A stretch of 64,000 nucleotides of DNA from JAATFS01 sp037145635 (GCA_037145635.1 JBBCXB010000001.1:1279484-1343483); one strand, 5' to 3'; positions 51,101-59,047 are shown, counted from the first letter of the stretch. The notes: generated from the letters alone by a model not told the origin. A program made the numbers and translations.

Positions 51101-51108
51101 CGCCGCAC
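48106..51108 (-). CDS. Periplasmic propeller-sensor diguanylate cyclase
   Basis: About 1000 residues. A signal peptide-like stretch (WLPVALLACAGLASA) precedes two-component-regulator-propeller repeats over about 60-680 (repeated G.LW, GLYRFDG, GRLWVAS, DLWMTVD, GTLWVAG units), a Y_Y_Y-type domain (about 690-760), one membrane helix (about 770-790, AGYALLALAVLVAAW), a coiled coil and a GGDEF domain. The signature reads GGEEL, the last Phe being Leu. It should turn an outside signal into c-di-GMP. The start is uncertain: GTG 51108, ATG 51084 and ATG 51066 are in frame, none with a good ribosome site. Confidence 0.87.
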   Translation of the reverse strand: MRRSGRRSMLRPLEMATPVSLPFLPPQASTRSSAPAPVRRAAWLPVALLACAGLASAQTATLRRYGNDQGLLGLAGTCLLQSRRTALWVCTESGLYRFDGQRFQQVALDGARSHAITAMSEDAQGRLWVASFDALFVGDERGFRRLAPDESGRLHQDSLRLASPAWGTVVINHGQALRAVALRGGRWRLQPLFDAATLARVPELRHLVGAQALGDTLWLGCGRGICAVDAQARVRRFGPAEGVPDDAWFSFALDGAGAVWARARDHVLQRPAGAEGFVSHRFPGIALNAIGRQAPLVSDRQGRILVRTHDGLVRHERGRWRPLDRRNGLPESSSGAMRVDRDGDLWMTVDGEGLVRWTGYDWIESWDASQGMRAAPTWSIVRDAAGGLLVGNEHGVSRQPPQGGRFSPWLPQAGNQVVGLRRRPDGTLWSVTSSGHLVRYAADGRHGVEVARITRPVKQLFFDRDGRLWLLTSAGVLRLDTPELGGVPQPEPQLPVAAWSDIQQSDDGTLWVAGARGVFRLRDGRWSAVPLRVDGQPTQRWVAKLRVVGRDEVWLAFYQPGLWHGRLGDGGMDLQPADDRRFAELMIYLIRRDRSGRLWVGHNRGVDLFDGRRWSRLSQSQGLLWDDVSENALFEDDDGSIWIGTARGVSHLLAPQRLLAAAAPPALTISEFSRGGVRIVPGQRLPWSEQQLHLKLSASAALDDPGRAWLRYRMVGLHAGWIYVQSFVIEHPPLPAGRYRLEVQLLDNYRRTASAPVALAFEVAPLWWRSPAALAGYALLALAVLVAAWRARHRQLLARERVLAQLVAERTGELEREKRELEQARAALALKASHDALTGLLNRAGVLDAVVAEMEAAARQGQPLALVLIDLDHFKLVNDRYGHLVGDAVLAQVGARLDACVRGSDRVGRYGGEELLAILPGMPRHGRHRLHVLHDAIGRRPYLAHGQTLEMTCSIGVAWYREGESVGALLMRADEALYRAKHLGRNRIELEPEDTTAAAP

Positions 51109-51152
51109 TCCCGGTATCGACCGCCGCGGCCCGAACTATAGGCGGGCCGCGT

Positions 51153-51944
51153 TCAGGGCGTCAGCCGGCGCGCCGCGTCGAAGGCCTCGTCGAACAGGTG
51201 CTGCACCGGCGGGGCGAAGTCGCCGGACAGCATCGCCAGCAGGAACAGGCCCAGCAGCACCGCCAGCGGCAGGCCGAGCTGCATCGGGTTCAGCGCCGGC
51301 GCGGCCTTTGAGAGTGCGCCGAAGGCCAGGTTGACCGCCAGCATCGCCACCACCACCGGCAGCGCCAGGGTGATGCCGCCGCGCATGACCTGCATGAAGA
51401 AGGTCGGCGCCACCGCCGCGAAGGCCTGCGGGTCCGGCACCGCGGTGCCGATCGGCAGGGCCTTGTAGCTCTCCATCAGCAGCGACACCACCGCCAGGTG
51501 GCCATTGGCGGTGAAGAACAGCAGCCCGAAGCTGATGTAGAACCACTGCGACACCACGCCGGAGTTGACGCCGCGCAGCGGGTCGGACATCTGCGCGAAC
51601 GACAGGCCGGTGCTCTGCGAGATCAGTTCGCCGGCGTAGGCGCCGGCCTCGAAGATCAGCCGCAGCAGGAAGCCCATGCTGGCGCCCACCGCCAGCTCGC
51701 GTGCCACGCTGAGCACGGCGGTGGCGGTGAAGCCGTCCCAGTCGGGCACCGCCGGCAGCATCGGCGCCAGCGCCATCGCCAGGGTCGCGGCGATCAGCAC
51801 GCGGATCCGCCCCGGCACCGCGCGGGTGCCGATCAGCGGCATCGCGGTGAGCAGCGCGCCGATGCGCAGCATCGTCCACAGGATCGCCCCGACCATCGCG
51901 AAGGCGCGCTGGCCGTCGACGACCATCTGGGTGGCGGCATCCAT
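51153..51944 (-). CDS. fliR: FliR, flagellar export gate protein
   Basis: A 263-residue protein with about six membrane helices. FliR wraps with FliP and FliQ into the helical export gate. Conserved parts: IGTRAVPGRIRVLIAATLA, EAGAYAGELISQSTGLSFA and GGITLALPVVVAMLAVNL. It follows fliQ by 12 bp and is the last gene of the fliL operon; the next gene on the strand is the propeller-GGDEF gene. Confidence 0.96.
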   Translation of the reverse strand: MDAATQMVVDGQRAFAMVGAILWTMLRIGALLTAMPLIGTRAVPGRIRVLIAATLAMALAPMLPAVPDWDGFTATAVLSVARELAVGASMGFLLRLIFEAGAYAGELISQSTGLSFAQMSDPLRGVNSGVVSQWFYISFGLLFFTANGHLAVVSLLMESYKALPIGTAVPDPQAFAAVAPTFFMQVMRGGITLALPVVVAMLAVNLAFGALSKAAPALNPMQLGLPLAVLLGLFLLAMLSGDFAPPVQHLFDEAFDAARRLTP

Positions 51945-51956
51945 CGCGCGCCCCCG

Positions 51957-52226
51957 CTAGCCGATCAGGTGCGGGATGCGCTGGAACAGCGCGGTGGTGT
52001 AGTCCACCAGCTGCGCCAGCAGCATGCTGCCGGTGGCGAACAGCACCGCGGTCAGCGCCACCACCTTGGCGATGAAGGCGATGGTGGGCTCGTTGAGCTG
52101 GGTGGCGGCCTGCACGATGCCGACCACGACGCCGACCACCAGCACCGACAGCAGCAACGGCCCGGCGACCCAGAGGACGGTGATCAGGCCGCCGCGCAAT
52201 TCGGTAAGGGCGATTTCAGGGCTCAT
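51957..52226 (-). CDS. fliQ: FliQ, flagellar export gate protein
   Basis: An 89-residue protein with two membrane helices (about 18-38 and 50-72), the usual FliQ size. VGVVVGIVQAATQLNEPTI is the conserved Q-E segment of the family. It lies between fliP, from which it is separated by a 123-bp repeat-containing gap, and fliR. Confidence 0.95.
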   Translation of the reverse strand: MSPEIALTELRGGLITVLWVAGPLLLSVLVVGVVVGIVQAATQLNEPTIAFIAKVVALTAVLFATGSMLLAQLVDYTTALFQRIPHLIG

Positions 52227-52229
52227 TGG

Positions 52230-52342
52230 ACGGGAATCGGGAGAAGGGGAAGGGAATGGGGAACTGCAGGGGCGACGCCAGGAACGGGAACGACGGACGG
52301 GAGTGGGCTTCGATTCCCCAATCCCGACTCCCCGATCCCGGC
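52230..52342. repeat. Dispersed GGGAATCGGGAATG-type inverted repeat, copy 2
   Basis: The left arm has CGGGAATCGGGAGAAGGGGA, the right arm GATTCCCCAATCCCGACTCC ending CGATCCCGGCG. It fills the space between the fliP stop (52350) and the fliQ start (52226), the same position relative to a stop codon as copy 1 after flhA. Confidence 0.75.
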
Positions 52343-52349
52343 GTTCCAG

Positions 52350-53198
52350 CTACACCGCGTTGAAACTGGCCGCCAGGGTCCCGACCACCAGCACCCAGCC
52401 GTCCACCAGCACGAACAGCAGGATCTTGAACGGGGCGGAGATCAGCATCGGCGACAGCATCATCATGCCCATCGACATCAGCACGCTCGCCACCACCAGG
52501 TCGATGATCACGAACGGGATGAAGATCAGGAAGCCGATCTCGAACGCGGTCTTCAACTCGGAGGTGACGAACGAGGCCACCAGCACCGGGAACGGCACCG
52601 CGTCCGGGCTGCTGTAGGTGGCGTCGCCGGCCATGCCGGCGAAGGTCATCAGGTCGGTCTCGCGGATCTGCGCCAGCATGAAGGCGCGCAGCGGCTGGGT
52701 GGTCAGGGTCCAGGCGGTCTGGAAGTCGATCTGGTCGTTGAAGTAGGGCGACACGCCCGCGCTCCACATCTTCTGCCACACCGGCATCATCACCAGCGCG
52801 GTCAGGAACAGCGACAGCCCCATCAGCACCTGGTTGGACGGCGTCTGCCCGGTGCCCAGCGCCTGGCGCAGCAGGCCGAGCACGATGGTGATGCGGGTGA
52901 AGGCGGTCAGCACCAGCAGCATCGACGGCAGCAGCGTGATCGCCGTCATCAGCAGCAGGGTCTGCAGCGGCAGGCTCACCGGCTGGCCGCCGATGCGGCC
53001 GACGTTGACGTTCGGCAGCGCCGGGATTGCCGGGCCGGTCGGGGCCGCGGCGGCGGCCGCGGCCGGCGCGGCGGCCTGGGCCATGGCCGGCAGCGCGGCG
53101 GGCGCGGCCATCGCGGCCATCGGCAGCAGCGCCAGCCACAGGATCAGCACCAGCCGGAGACAGCGGCTCCAGCAATTCCAGCGAACGGACATGATCAT
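52350..53198 (-). CDS. fliP: FliP, flagellar export gate protein
   Basis: A 282-residue protein with a signal peptide-like start (LVLILWLALLPMAAMA), an Ala-rich linker (about 30-65) and four membrane helices. Conserved blocks are TAFTRITIVLGLLRQALG, SLFLTALVMMPVW and KTAFEIGFLIFIPFVIIDL. The FliP ring is the core of the export channel. The start ATG overlaps the fliO stop (ATGA at 53195-53198); a second ATG two codons on is possible. Confidence 0.96.
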   Translation of the reverse strand: MIMSVRWNCWSRCLRLVLILWLALLPMAAMAAPAALPAMAQAAAPAAAAAAAPTGPAIPALPNVNVGRIGGQPVSLPLQTLLLMTAITLLPSMLLVLTAFTRITIVLGLLRQALGTGQTPSNQVLMGLSLFLTALVMMPVWQKMWSAGVSPYFNDQIDFQTAWTLTTQPLRAFMLAQIRETDLMTFAGMAGDATYSSPDAVPFPVLVASFVTSELKTAFEIGFLIFIPFVIIDLVVASVLMSMGMMMLSPMLISAPFKILLFVLVDGWVLVVGTLAASFNAV

Positions 53199-53602
53199 GA
53201 ATCCTTGCGCAGCTTCTGCGACAGCAGCTGGGCGAAATTGGGAAGTTGCTTGAGGTTGGGCAGCGACGGCGGCGGGGTCGGCGGCAGCGGCACCGGCAGG
53301 GTGTGCAGCACGGAGATGCCGCCGGCGGTGACGCCGAGCAGCACCTGCTCGCCGTTGACCTCCACCACCACCACGCGCTCCTTGGCGCCCAGCGGCAGGC
53401 TGGCGACCAGCTTCAGCCCTTCGCTGGTGCGGAACCCGCTGCCGGGCATGCGCTTGAGCAGCCAGCCCAGGCCGACGATCAGGCCCAGCACCAGCAGCAG
53501 CGCGAACATCGCGCCCAGCAGGCCCGGCGACGACGGTGCATGGCTGCCCACCTGCGTGGCGCGGCTGGCGACCGGCGCGGCCGCGGCGAGCAGCGCGATC
53601 AC
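53195..53602 (-). CDS. fliO: FliO, flagellar export gate assembly protein
   Basis: A 135-residue protein with one N-terminal membrane helix (about 28-48, LLGAMFALLLVLGLIVGLGWL) and a cytoplasmic domain with the conserved LPLGAKERVVVVEVNGEQVL stretch. FliO helps the FliP ring form. The C-terminus is Pro/Leu-rich. Its start overlaps the fliN stop by four bases. Confidence 0.93.
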   Translation of the reverse strand: MIALLAAAAPVASRATQVGSHAPSSPGLLGAMFALLLVLGLIVGLGWLLKRMPGSGFRTSEGLKLVASLPLGAKERVVVVEVNGEQVLLGVTAGGISVLHTLPVPLPPTPPPSLPNLKQLPNFAQLLSQKLRKDS

Positions 53603-53937
53603 CGCAGTCTCCGGATGCGCTCGCTGGGGCTGACCACGTCGGTCAGGCGGATGCCGAAGCGGTCGTTGATCACCACCACCTCGCCGTGCGCGATCAGGGT
53701 GCCGTTGACGTAGACGTCCAGCGGCTCGCCGGCGCCGCGCTCCAGCTCCACCACCGAGCCCTGGTTGAGCTGCAGCAGGTTGCGGATCGGGATGCGCGCG
53801 CGGCCCACTTCCAGCGACAGCGTCACCGGCACGTCCAGGATCACGTCCAGGTTGAGGTCGCTGGTGCTCTGGCCCTGCTCGGCCATCAGGGTGTCGAACT
53901 GCGCCGGCGCGGGGTCGAGGGTGTCGTTCTGGGTCAT
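53599..53937 (-). CDS. fliN: FliN, flagellar motor switch C-ring protein
   Basis: A 112-residue SpoA-domain protein (about 30-108): LDVILDVPVTLSLEVGRARI, LNQGSVVEL and NGTLIAHGEVVVINDRFGIR are diagnostic. It forms the base of the C ring with FliM and docks FliH. The ATG at 53937 shares one base with the fliM stop (TGATG). The same frame stays open upstream, but that part is antisense-like to fliM. Confidence 0.96.
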   Translation of the reverse strand: MTQNDTLDPAPAQFDTLMAEQGQSTSDLNLDVILDVPVTLSLEVGRARIPIRNLLQLNQGSVVELERGAGEPLDVYVNGTLIAHGEVVVINDRFGIRLTDVVSPSERIRRLR

Positions 53938-54947
53938 CACGGGAGATCCTGGGAGGGAGCGGGGCGCGGCGGCTGCACGCCCGGGGGCTTGACGGAAGTG
54001 ATCTTCACGGCGTTGTTGCCGTTGGCGATGCCGAACTCGCCGGTGAACATCGGGATGTCCTCCACGCACAGCGGCACCTTGGCCGGCAGGTCGATCGGCA
54101 GCACGTCGCCGACCTTCAGCCCGGTGAGCTGACGCAGGCTCATGCGCTTGGTCGCCAGCACGCTGGACAGGGTGACCTCGGCGAGGTTGAGCTGCTCGCG
54201 CAGCGAGATGTTCCAGCTGGCGTCGCGGTCGTTGCGGTCGCTCTGGATGCCGGCGTCGAGCAGCTCGCGGATCGGCTCCAGCATCGAGTACGGCAGGGTG
54301 ATGTGGATCTCGCCGCCGGCGCCCTCGAGCTCGACATGGAAGCGGCACACCACCACGTACTCGCGCGGGGTGACGATGTTGGCGAAGTGCGGGTTGATCT
54401 CCGAGTTGATGTACTCGAAGTCCACGTCCATCACCGGCGCCCAGGCCTCCTTGAGGTCGGCGAAGGTCTGCTTGAGCAGCAGCTGCACCACGCGCATCTC
54501 GGTGGCGGTGAACTCGCGGCCCTCGATGCGGGTGTGGAAGCGGCCGTCGCCGCCGAAGAAGTTGTCGACCACGGCGAACACCAGCGTGGGCTCGAACACG
54601 ATCAGCCCGGTGCCGCGCAGCGGCTTGAAGCGGATCAGGTTGAGGTTGGTCGGCACGTACAGCGAGTGCATGTACTCGTTGAACTTGACCAGGTCGATGC
54701 CGCGCACCGACAGGTCGGCCGAGCGCCGGATCAGGTTGAACAGGCCGATGCGCCACAGCCGCGCGAAGCGCTCGTTGACCATCTCCAGGGTCGGCATGCG
54801 CCCGCGGATGATGCGGTCCTGGCTGGACAGGTCGTACTGGCGCGCCTCGCCGGGCACCGGCTCCGGCTCGGTATTGACCGCGCCCGAGTCGACGCCGTGC
54901 AGCAGCGCGTCGATCTCGTCTTGGGACAGCAGGTCGTCGATGCTCAT
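53937..54947 (-). CDS. fliM: FliM, flagellar motor switch protein
   Basis: A 336-residue switch protein. The N-terminal CheY-P-binding peptide is LLSQDEIDALLHGV (about 5-18), followed by the CheC-like middle domain (about 50-235, RSADLSVRGIDLVKFNEY) and the C-terminal SpoA domain (about 245-320, LKVGDVLPIDLP). It links CheY-P binding to change of rotation. It lies 12 bp after fliL. Confidence 0.97.
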   Translation of the reverse strand: MSIDDLLSQDEIDALLHGVDSGAVNTEPEPVPGEARQYDLSSQDRIIRGRMPTLEMVNERFARLWRIGLFNLIRRSADLSVRGIDLVKFNEYMHSLYVPTNLNLIRFKPLRGTGLIVFEPTLVFAVVDNFFGGDGRFHTRIEGREFTATEMRVVQLLLKQTFADLKEAWAPVMDVDFEYINSEINPHFANIVTPREYVVVCRFHVELEGAGGEIHITLPYSMLEPIRELLDAGIQSDRNDRDASWNISLREQLNLAEVTLSSVLATKRMSLRQLTGLKVGDVLPIDLPAKVPLCVEDIPMFTGEFGIANGNNAVKITSVKPPGVQPPRPAPSQDLP

Positions 54948-54959
54948 CGCGGGGCGTTC

Positions 54960-55475
54960 CTACTGGGTCACGAAACTGGTGAACAGCAGGTCGTCGACGC
55001 TCTTCTTGCCGGTCTCGACGGTCATGATCCGCTGCGCCTCGGTCAGCGCGGACTTCTGCAGCTTCTGCTTGCCGGCCAGGTCGGCGATGTCGGCGGCCTT
55101 GACCTGCGACAGCAGCATCAGCAGGTGGGCGCGCAGCGCCGGGGCGTTGTCGGTGATCGCCTTGAGGTCCTCCGCATCGCGGGTCACCAGCTGGATCTCC
55201 ACCTGCAGGTACTGCGGGCCGTCCTCGGTGGCGCCGTTGAGGTTGACCACCAGGGCGGGATCGAGCGGGAAGTACTGCGCCGGCTTGGGGATCTCGGCGG
55301 TCTTGGGCGCGGGGCCGTGCTTGCCCGGGTCGGAGCGGCCCAGGAAGAACCACGCGGCGCCACCGCCGCCGCCGAGCACCACCAGCGCGATCGCCCCGAT
55401 CAGGATCAGCTTCTTCTTGCCGCCCTTGGGCTTTTCCGCGGCATCGTCGGGTTTCTTGTTCTTGTCGGCGGACAC
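54960..55475 (-). CDS. fliL: FliL, stator-associated flagellar membrane protein
   Basis: A 171-residue single-span protein. GTG at 55475 is chosen: no ATG suits, and AGGAG lies nine bases upstream. A Lys/Asp-rich cytoplasmic N-terminus (about 1-27) precedes the membrane helix (about 28-48, LILIGAIALVVLGGG) and a periplasmic stomatin-like domain (about 70-170, ALVVNLNGATEDGPQYLQVE; VETGKKSVDDLLFTSFVTQ). It stabilises stators around the motor. First gene of fliLMNOPQR, with a sigma-54-type promoter 38 bp upstream. Confidence 0.94.
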   Translation of the reverse strand: MSADKNKKPDDAAEKPKGGKKKLILIGAIALVVLGGGGGAAWFFLGRSDPGKHGPAPKTAEIPKPAQYFPLDPALVVNLNGATEDGPQYLQVEIQLVTRDAEDLKAITDNAPALRAHLLMLLSQVKAADIADLAGKQKLQKSALTEAQRIMTVETGKKSVDDLLFTSFVTQ

Positions 55476-55512
55476 GGGCCAAAGCTCCTGGGAGATGTAT
55501 GTCCCAGGTCGA

Positions 55513-55528
55513 TGCAAGCGGTGTGCCA
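55513..55528 (-). promoter_or_regulatory. Sigma-54-type promoter of the fliL operon
   Basis: Minus strand TGGCACACCGCTTGCA is a full match to TGGCACR-N4-TTGCW. The predicted start near 55502 leaves about 27 nt of leader, which includes the AGGAG used by the GTG start of fliL. This supports both the promoter and the start codon. Confidence 0.85.
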
Positions 55529-55724
55529 GAAATGCGCCGGGTTTCCGGCGGCGCGGGGCCGAACGGGCAGAGACGCCGCCGACGCCCGGCAAACGGGCCC
55601 CAGCCTGAACGCCGCGGCAACCGCCCCGGTCCGGCCTACAGGCCCGCGACGGGATCCCGACGCGGCGCCCCGCCGGTCCCGGAGCCTGCCGCCGGCGCGG
55701 GGGCGGCCCCGCGGCGGCCGTGGC

Positions 55725-57080
55725 TCAGGCGTAGGCGTCGAGCAGGCCGCGCTGGCGCAGCAGCGAGGCCGGCATCGCCACCGGGGCGCCGAGCTCGTCG
55801 CCACCGGCGTTGCCCTCGGCCGCGAAGCCGCTGCCGGCGCGGGCGTTGCCCGGGTTCTGGTGCTGCTGGCCGACATCGGCCTGGCCCAGCTGGAAGCCGT
55901 GCTGGCCGAGCATGTCGCGCAGCCGCGGCAGGCTCTGTTCCAGCGCCTGCCGCACCTCGGCGTGGGCGCTGGTGAAGCTGGCGTTGACCTTGTCGCCGTC
56001 CAGCTGCAGGCGCACCTCCACCGGTCCCATGTCGTTGGGCGTGATCTTGATGTGGGCGTGGCCGATCTTCTGGTCGGCCAGCCAGTTCATGCGCGCACCG
56101 ATCGCATCGTCGAAGTCCTCGCCGTGCAGGTGCGGCGTCGGGGTCGGCGAGGCGTCGAACACGGCGGCGTCCGGGCCCCGCGCCGCCGCGACGTGCGCCG
56201 GCGCGGCGCCCTGCAGCAGCACGCCGCCGGGATCGGGCGCCTTGAGCTCGCCGCCGGCGGCGGGCGCATCGGCGCTGCCGGCGAGCGCGGCCAGGGCCTG
56301 GGTCTGCGGCAAGCCCTGCTGCGCCGCCTCGCCGCCCTTCTGCGCCAGCGCGGCCGCGAACGCGGGCAGGGCCCCCGGCTGACCCGGCGCCGGGCCGGCG
56401 CCGGCGGCCGGGCCGCCGCTGGCCGCCACCGCCTGCATCAGCAGCGGTCGTGCGCCGGCGCCGGCGATCGCCTCGGGCAGCGCGCCGGGCTGGCCGGCGG
56501 CAGAAACGCCGGGCAGGGCGGGCGCCGCCCCCGGCGCCGGGGTCAGGCCGAGCCCGGCCAGCCCGGCTGGCGGCCACGCGCCCGGCGCGGCATCGGCCGG
56601 CCCCGGACGGGCCTCGCCGGGGTGCTCGCCCGGTGCGCCCGCGGCGGTGGCGGCGGTGGCGGTGTCGCCGTTCTCGCGGCCCTCGTCGTCGGCCGCGCGC
56701 GGACCGCGCCGGGCGGGCGCGGCGCCGGGCCGGTCGCCGGCGGCGGCGTGCGCCGGCGGGTCCTGCGCGCCGCTGGCGTCATCGGCCTCGTGCGCGGCGG
56801 CCTCGGGACGCGCCTGCGCGGTGGCGCTGTCGCGGCGCCGCGCTTCGGCGCGCGCGGCCGCATTGGCGTCGTCGGACGGAGCCGGCTCGGCGCGCTCGCG
56901 CGGGGCCGGTGGCGGCGCGGGCGGGGCCGGCGGCTTCGGCCGCGGCGGCGTGGCCGCGCTGGGCCGCGGGCCCAGCATCGCGGCGAAGTCCTGGCCCGGC
57001 GCCGGTTCCGGCTCGGGCTCGGTGAGCCCCGGCGACTTGAAGGCCTTCATCTCGCCCAGTCCGATCGTCGGCGCCTTCAT
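55725..57080 (-). CDS. fliK: FliK, hook-length control protein
   Basis: A 451-residue protein that measures hook length and signals FlhB. The first about 300 residues are low-complexity Ala/Pro/Gly/Arg, the expected flexible ruler. The C-terminal Flg_hook domain (about 325-415) is well conserved: IGHAHIKITPNDMGPVEVRL and FTSAHAEVRQALEQSLPRLR. The ATG overlaps the fliJ stop (ATGA at 57077-57080). A GC hairpin without T run (55697-55712) follows the stop. Confidence 0.92.
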   Translation of the reverse strand: MKAPTIGLGEMKAFKSPGLTEPEPEPAPGQDFAAMLGPRPSAATPPRPKPPAPPAPPPAPRERAEPAPSDDANAAARAEARRRDSATAQARPEAAAHEADDASGAQDPPAHAAAGDRPGAAPARRGPRAADDEGRENGDTATAATAAGAPGEHPGEARPGPADAAPGAWPPAGLAGLGLTPAPGAAPALPGVSAAGQPGALPEAIAGAGARPLLMQAVAASGGPAAGAGPAPGQPGALPAFAAALAQKGGEAAQQGLPQTQALAALAGSADAPAAGGELKAPDPGGVLLQGAAPAHVAAARGPDAAVFDASPTPTPHLHGEDFDDAIGARMNWLADQKIGHAHIKITPNDMGPVEVRLQLDGDKVNASFTSAHAEVRQALEQSLPRLRDMLGQHGFQLGQADVGQQHQNPGNARAGSGFAAEGNAGGDELGAPVAMPASLLRQRGLLDAYA

Positions 57081-57535
57081 GCCTGCTCTCCCTGGTCGTT
57101 GGCGTCCTGCACCAGGCGGCGCACCCGGCGCGCGCCCAGGTCGTCCATGTCGCGCTGGTCGCGGCGGTCCACCACCTGCTTCTCCTGCGCACGGTAGCTG
57201 GCGGCCAGCTGCTCCAGCACCTGCTTCTCGCGGCTGGCCAGCAGCAGCCGGGCTCGCTCGGCCTCGACCTTGGCGCGGTTGCTGTCCACGGTCTGCTTCT
57301 GCTGCAGGACCGCGCTGTCCAGGCGGTCGAGGAAGGCGCGGCGGTTGGTGAGCGCCGCGGCGCTGGTCGCCGACATCTGGCTGCCGGCGTATTCCTCGGC
57401 ATAGCGGCGCAGCTCGTCGAGCCGCGATTCGTGGGTGTCCAGCGTGCGCTGGCGCTCGGCCAGGTCGCGGGCCACCTCGTCCTCATGGTCCTGGGCGCGG
57501 CGCAGCAGCGGATCGATCCGTTGGGATTGCATCAT
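57077..57535 (-). CDS. fliJ: FliJ, export ATPase stalk protein
   Basis: A 152-residue, almost entirely coiled-coil protein rich in Arg, Gln and Glu (RRAQDHEDEVARDLAERQRT; VEAERARLLLASREKQVLEQ). FliJ acts as the central stalk of the FliI/FliH ATPase ring and escorts chaperones. Either of two adjacent ATGs (57535, 57532) may be used. A 123-bp gap with an extreme G tract separates it from fliI. Confidence 0.92.
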   Translation of the reverse strand: MMQSQRIDPLLRRAQDHEDEVARDLAERQRTLDTHESRLDELRRYAEEYAGSQMSATSAAALTNRRAFLDRLDSAVLQQKQTVDSNRAKVEAERARLLLASREKQVLEQLAASYRAQEKQVVDRRDQRDMDDLGARRVRRLVQDANDQGEQA

Positions 57536-57564
57536 GGTCTAGAGCCTGTGGGTGCGGTGGACGC

Positions 57565-57599
57565 GGGGGGCGGGGGGGGGGGGCCCCGGGGCGGGGGGG
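57565..57599. repeat. Extreme G tract between fliI and fliJ
   Basis: Runs on the plus strand: six Gs (57565-57570), C, twelve Gs (57572-57583), four Cs, four Gs (57588-57591), C, seven Gs (57593-57599). The mRNA strand is C-rich. This has quadruplex-forming potential on the template strand and could also reflect a sequencing or assembly artefact. Confidence 0.85.
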
Positions 57600-57658
57600 C
57601 CCGCGGCCCGCGTTCCTGGGGGAACAGGGTGGAGCGGTACGACAGGGGCCGGAGCGGC

Positions 57659-59047
57659 TCATGCGGGCGGCATCTCCGGCTCGACCAGGCGCCGCAGCGC
57701 GGCCTGGCTGTGGGGCAGGTCGGCGGCCTTGGCCACGTCCTGGCCGAGGAACTCGACGATTTCCGGCCAGCGCGCCAGCGCCTCGTCGGTGGCCGGGTCG
57801 TTGCCGCGCTGGTAGGCGCCGATCGCGATCAGGTCGCGGTTGGACGAATACGCCGAGACCAGCCGCTTGAGCTTGCGGATGCGCAGGCGCCACGGTTCGT
57901 CGGCGATGTCCTGGACCACGCGGCTGACCGAGGATTCGACGTCGATGGCCGGGTACAGGCCGCTGTCGGCGACCCGGCGCGACAGCAGGATGTGGCCGTC
58001 GAGGATGGCGCGCGCGGCATCGGCGATCGGGTCCTGCGGATCGTCGCCCTCGGTCAGCACGGTGTAGAACGCGGTGATCGACCCGCGGCCCTTGGCGCCG
58101 TTGCCGGCACGCTCGACCAGCGCCGGCAGCTTGGCGAACACGCTCGGCGGGTAGCCGCGGGTGGTCGGCGGTTCGCCCACCGACAGGCCGATCTCGCGCT
58201 GGGCCTGGGCGAAGCGGGTCAGCGAGTCCATCAGCAGCAGCACGTTCAGGCCCTGGTCGCGGAACCACTCGGCGATGGCGGTGGCGCGGTAGGCGCCGTG
58301 CAGGCGCGCCAGCGGCGGGCGGTCGGCCGGGGCGGCCACCACCACCGCGCGGCGCAGGCCCTCCTCGCCGAGCGTGGCCTCGACGAAGTCGCGCACTTCG
58401 CGGCCGCGCTCGCCGATCAGGCCGACCACGATCACGTCGGCGGCGGTATAGCGGGTCATCATGCCCAGCAGCGTCGACTTGCCGACGCCGGAGCCGGCGA
58501 ACAGGCCCACGCGCTGCCCGCGGCCGATCGGCAGCAGCGCGTTGATCGCGCGCACGCCCACGTCCAGCGGCATGGTGATCGGCTCGCGCGCCAGCGGGTT
58601 GATCGAGACCCCGGCCATGCCCACGCTGCCCTCGGCGCGGATCGGCCCCTTGCCATCCAGCGGCACGCCGTCGGAATCGATGACGCGGCCGAGCAGGCCT
58701 TCGCCGACCTCGACCCCGCCGCGGCGATGCGACGGCACCACGCGGGCGTTCGGCAGCAGGCCGTGCAGCTCGGCGCTGGGCATCAGGTAGGTGCGGTCGC
58801 CGGCGAAGCCGACCACCTCGGCATCGACCCAGCCGCCGTCGGCCACCGCGACCTTACAGGTGGCGCCCATCGGCGCCTCGCAGCCGACCGCTTCCAGGGT
58901 CAGCCCGACGGCGCGGCGCAGCACGCCCTCGCGGATCAGCCCGCGGCCGGCGGCGACGTCCAGGCCCAGGCCGCCGAGCCGGGTGGCCAGACGCAGGTTG
59001 CGCGCATCCAGCCAGTCGGCCGGGGTGGAGCCGAGCAGGGCGCTCAT
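57659..59047 (-). CDS. fliI: FliI, flagellar export ATPase
   Basis: A 462-residue ATPase related to the F1 beta subunit. Walker A GLFAGSGVGKSTLL, Walker B LNVLLLMDSLTRFAQAQRE, and the arginine-finger region SSVSRVV are seen. It powers substrate unloading at the export gate with FliH and FliJ. The ATG at 59047 overlaps the fliH stop (ATGA). Downstream comes the G-rich gap and fliJ. Confidence 0.97.
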   Translation of the reverse strand: MSALLGSTPADWLDARNLRLATRLGGLGLDVAAGRGLIREGVLRRAVGLTLEAVGCEAPMGATCKVAVADGGWVDAEVVGFAGDRTYLMPSAELHGLLPNARVVPSHRRGGVEVGEGLLGRVIDSDGVPLDGKGPIRAEGSVGMAGVSINPLAREPITMPLDVGVRAINALLPIGRGQRVGLFAGSGVGKSTLLGMMTRYTAADVIVVGLIGERGREVRDFVEATLGEEGLRRAVVVAAPADRPPLARLHGAYRATAIAEWFRDQGLNVLLLMDSLTRFAQAQREIGLSVGEPPTTRGYPPSVFAKLPALVERAGNGAKGRGSITAFYTVLTEGDDPQDPIADAARAILDGHILLSRRVADSGLYPAIDVESSVSRVVQDIADEPWRLRIRKLKRLVSAYSSNRDLIAIGAYQRGNDPATDEALARWPEIVEFLGQDVAKAADLPHSQAALRRLVEPEMPPA

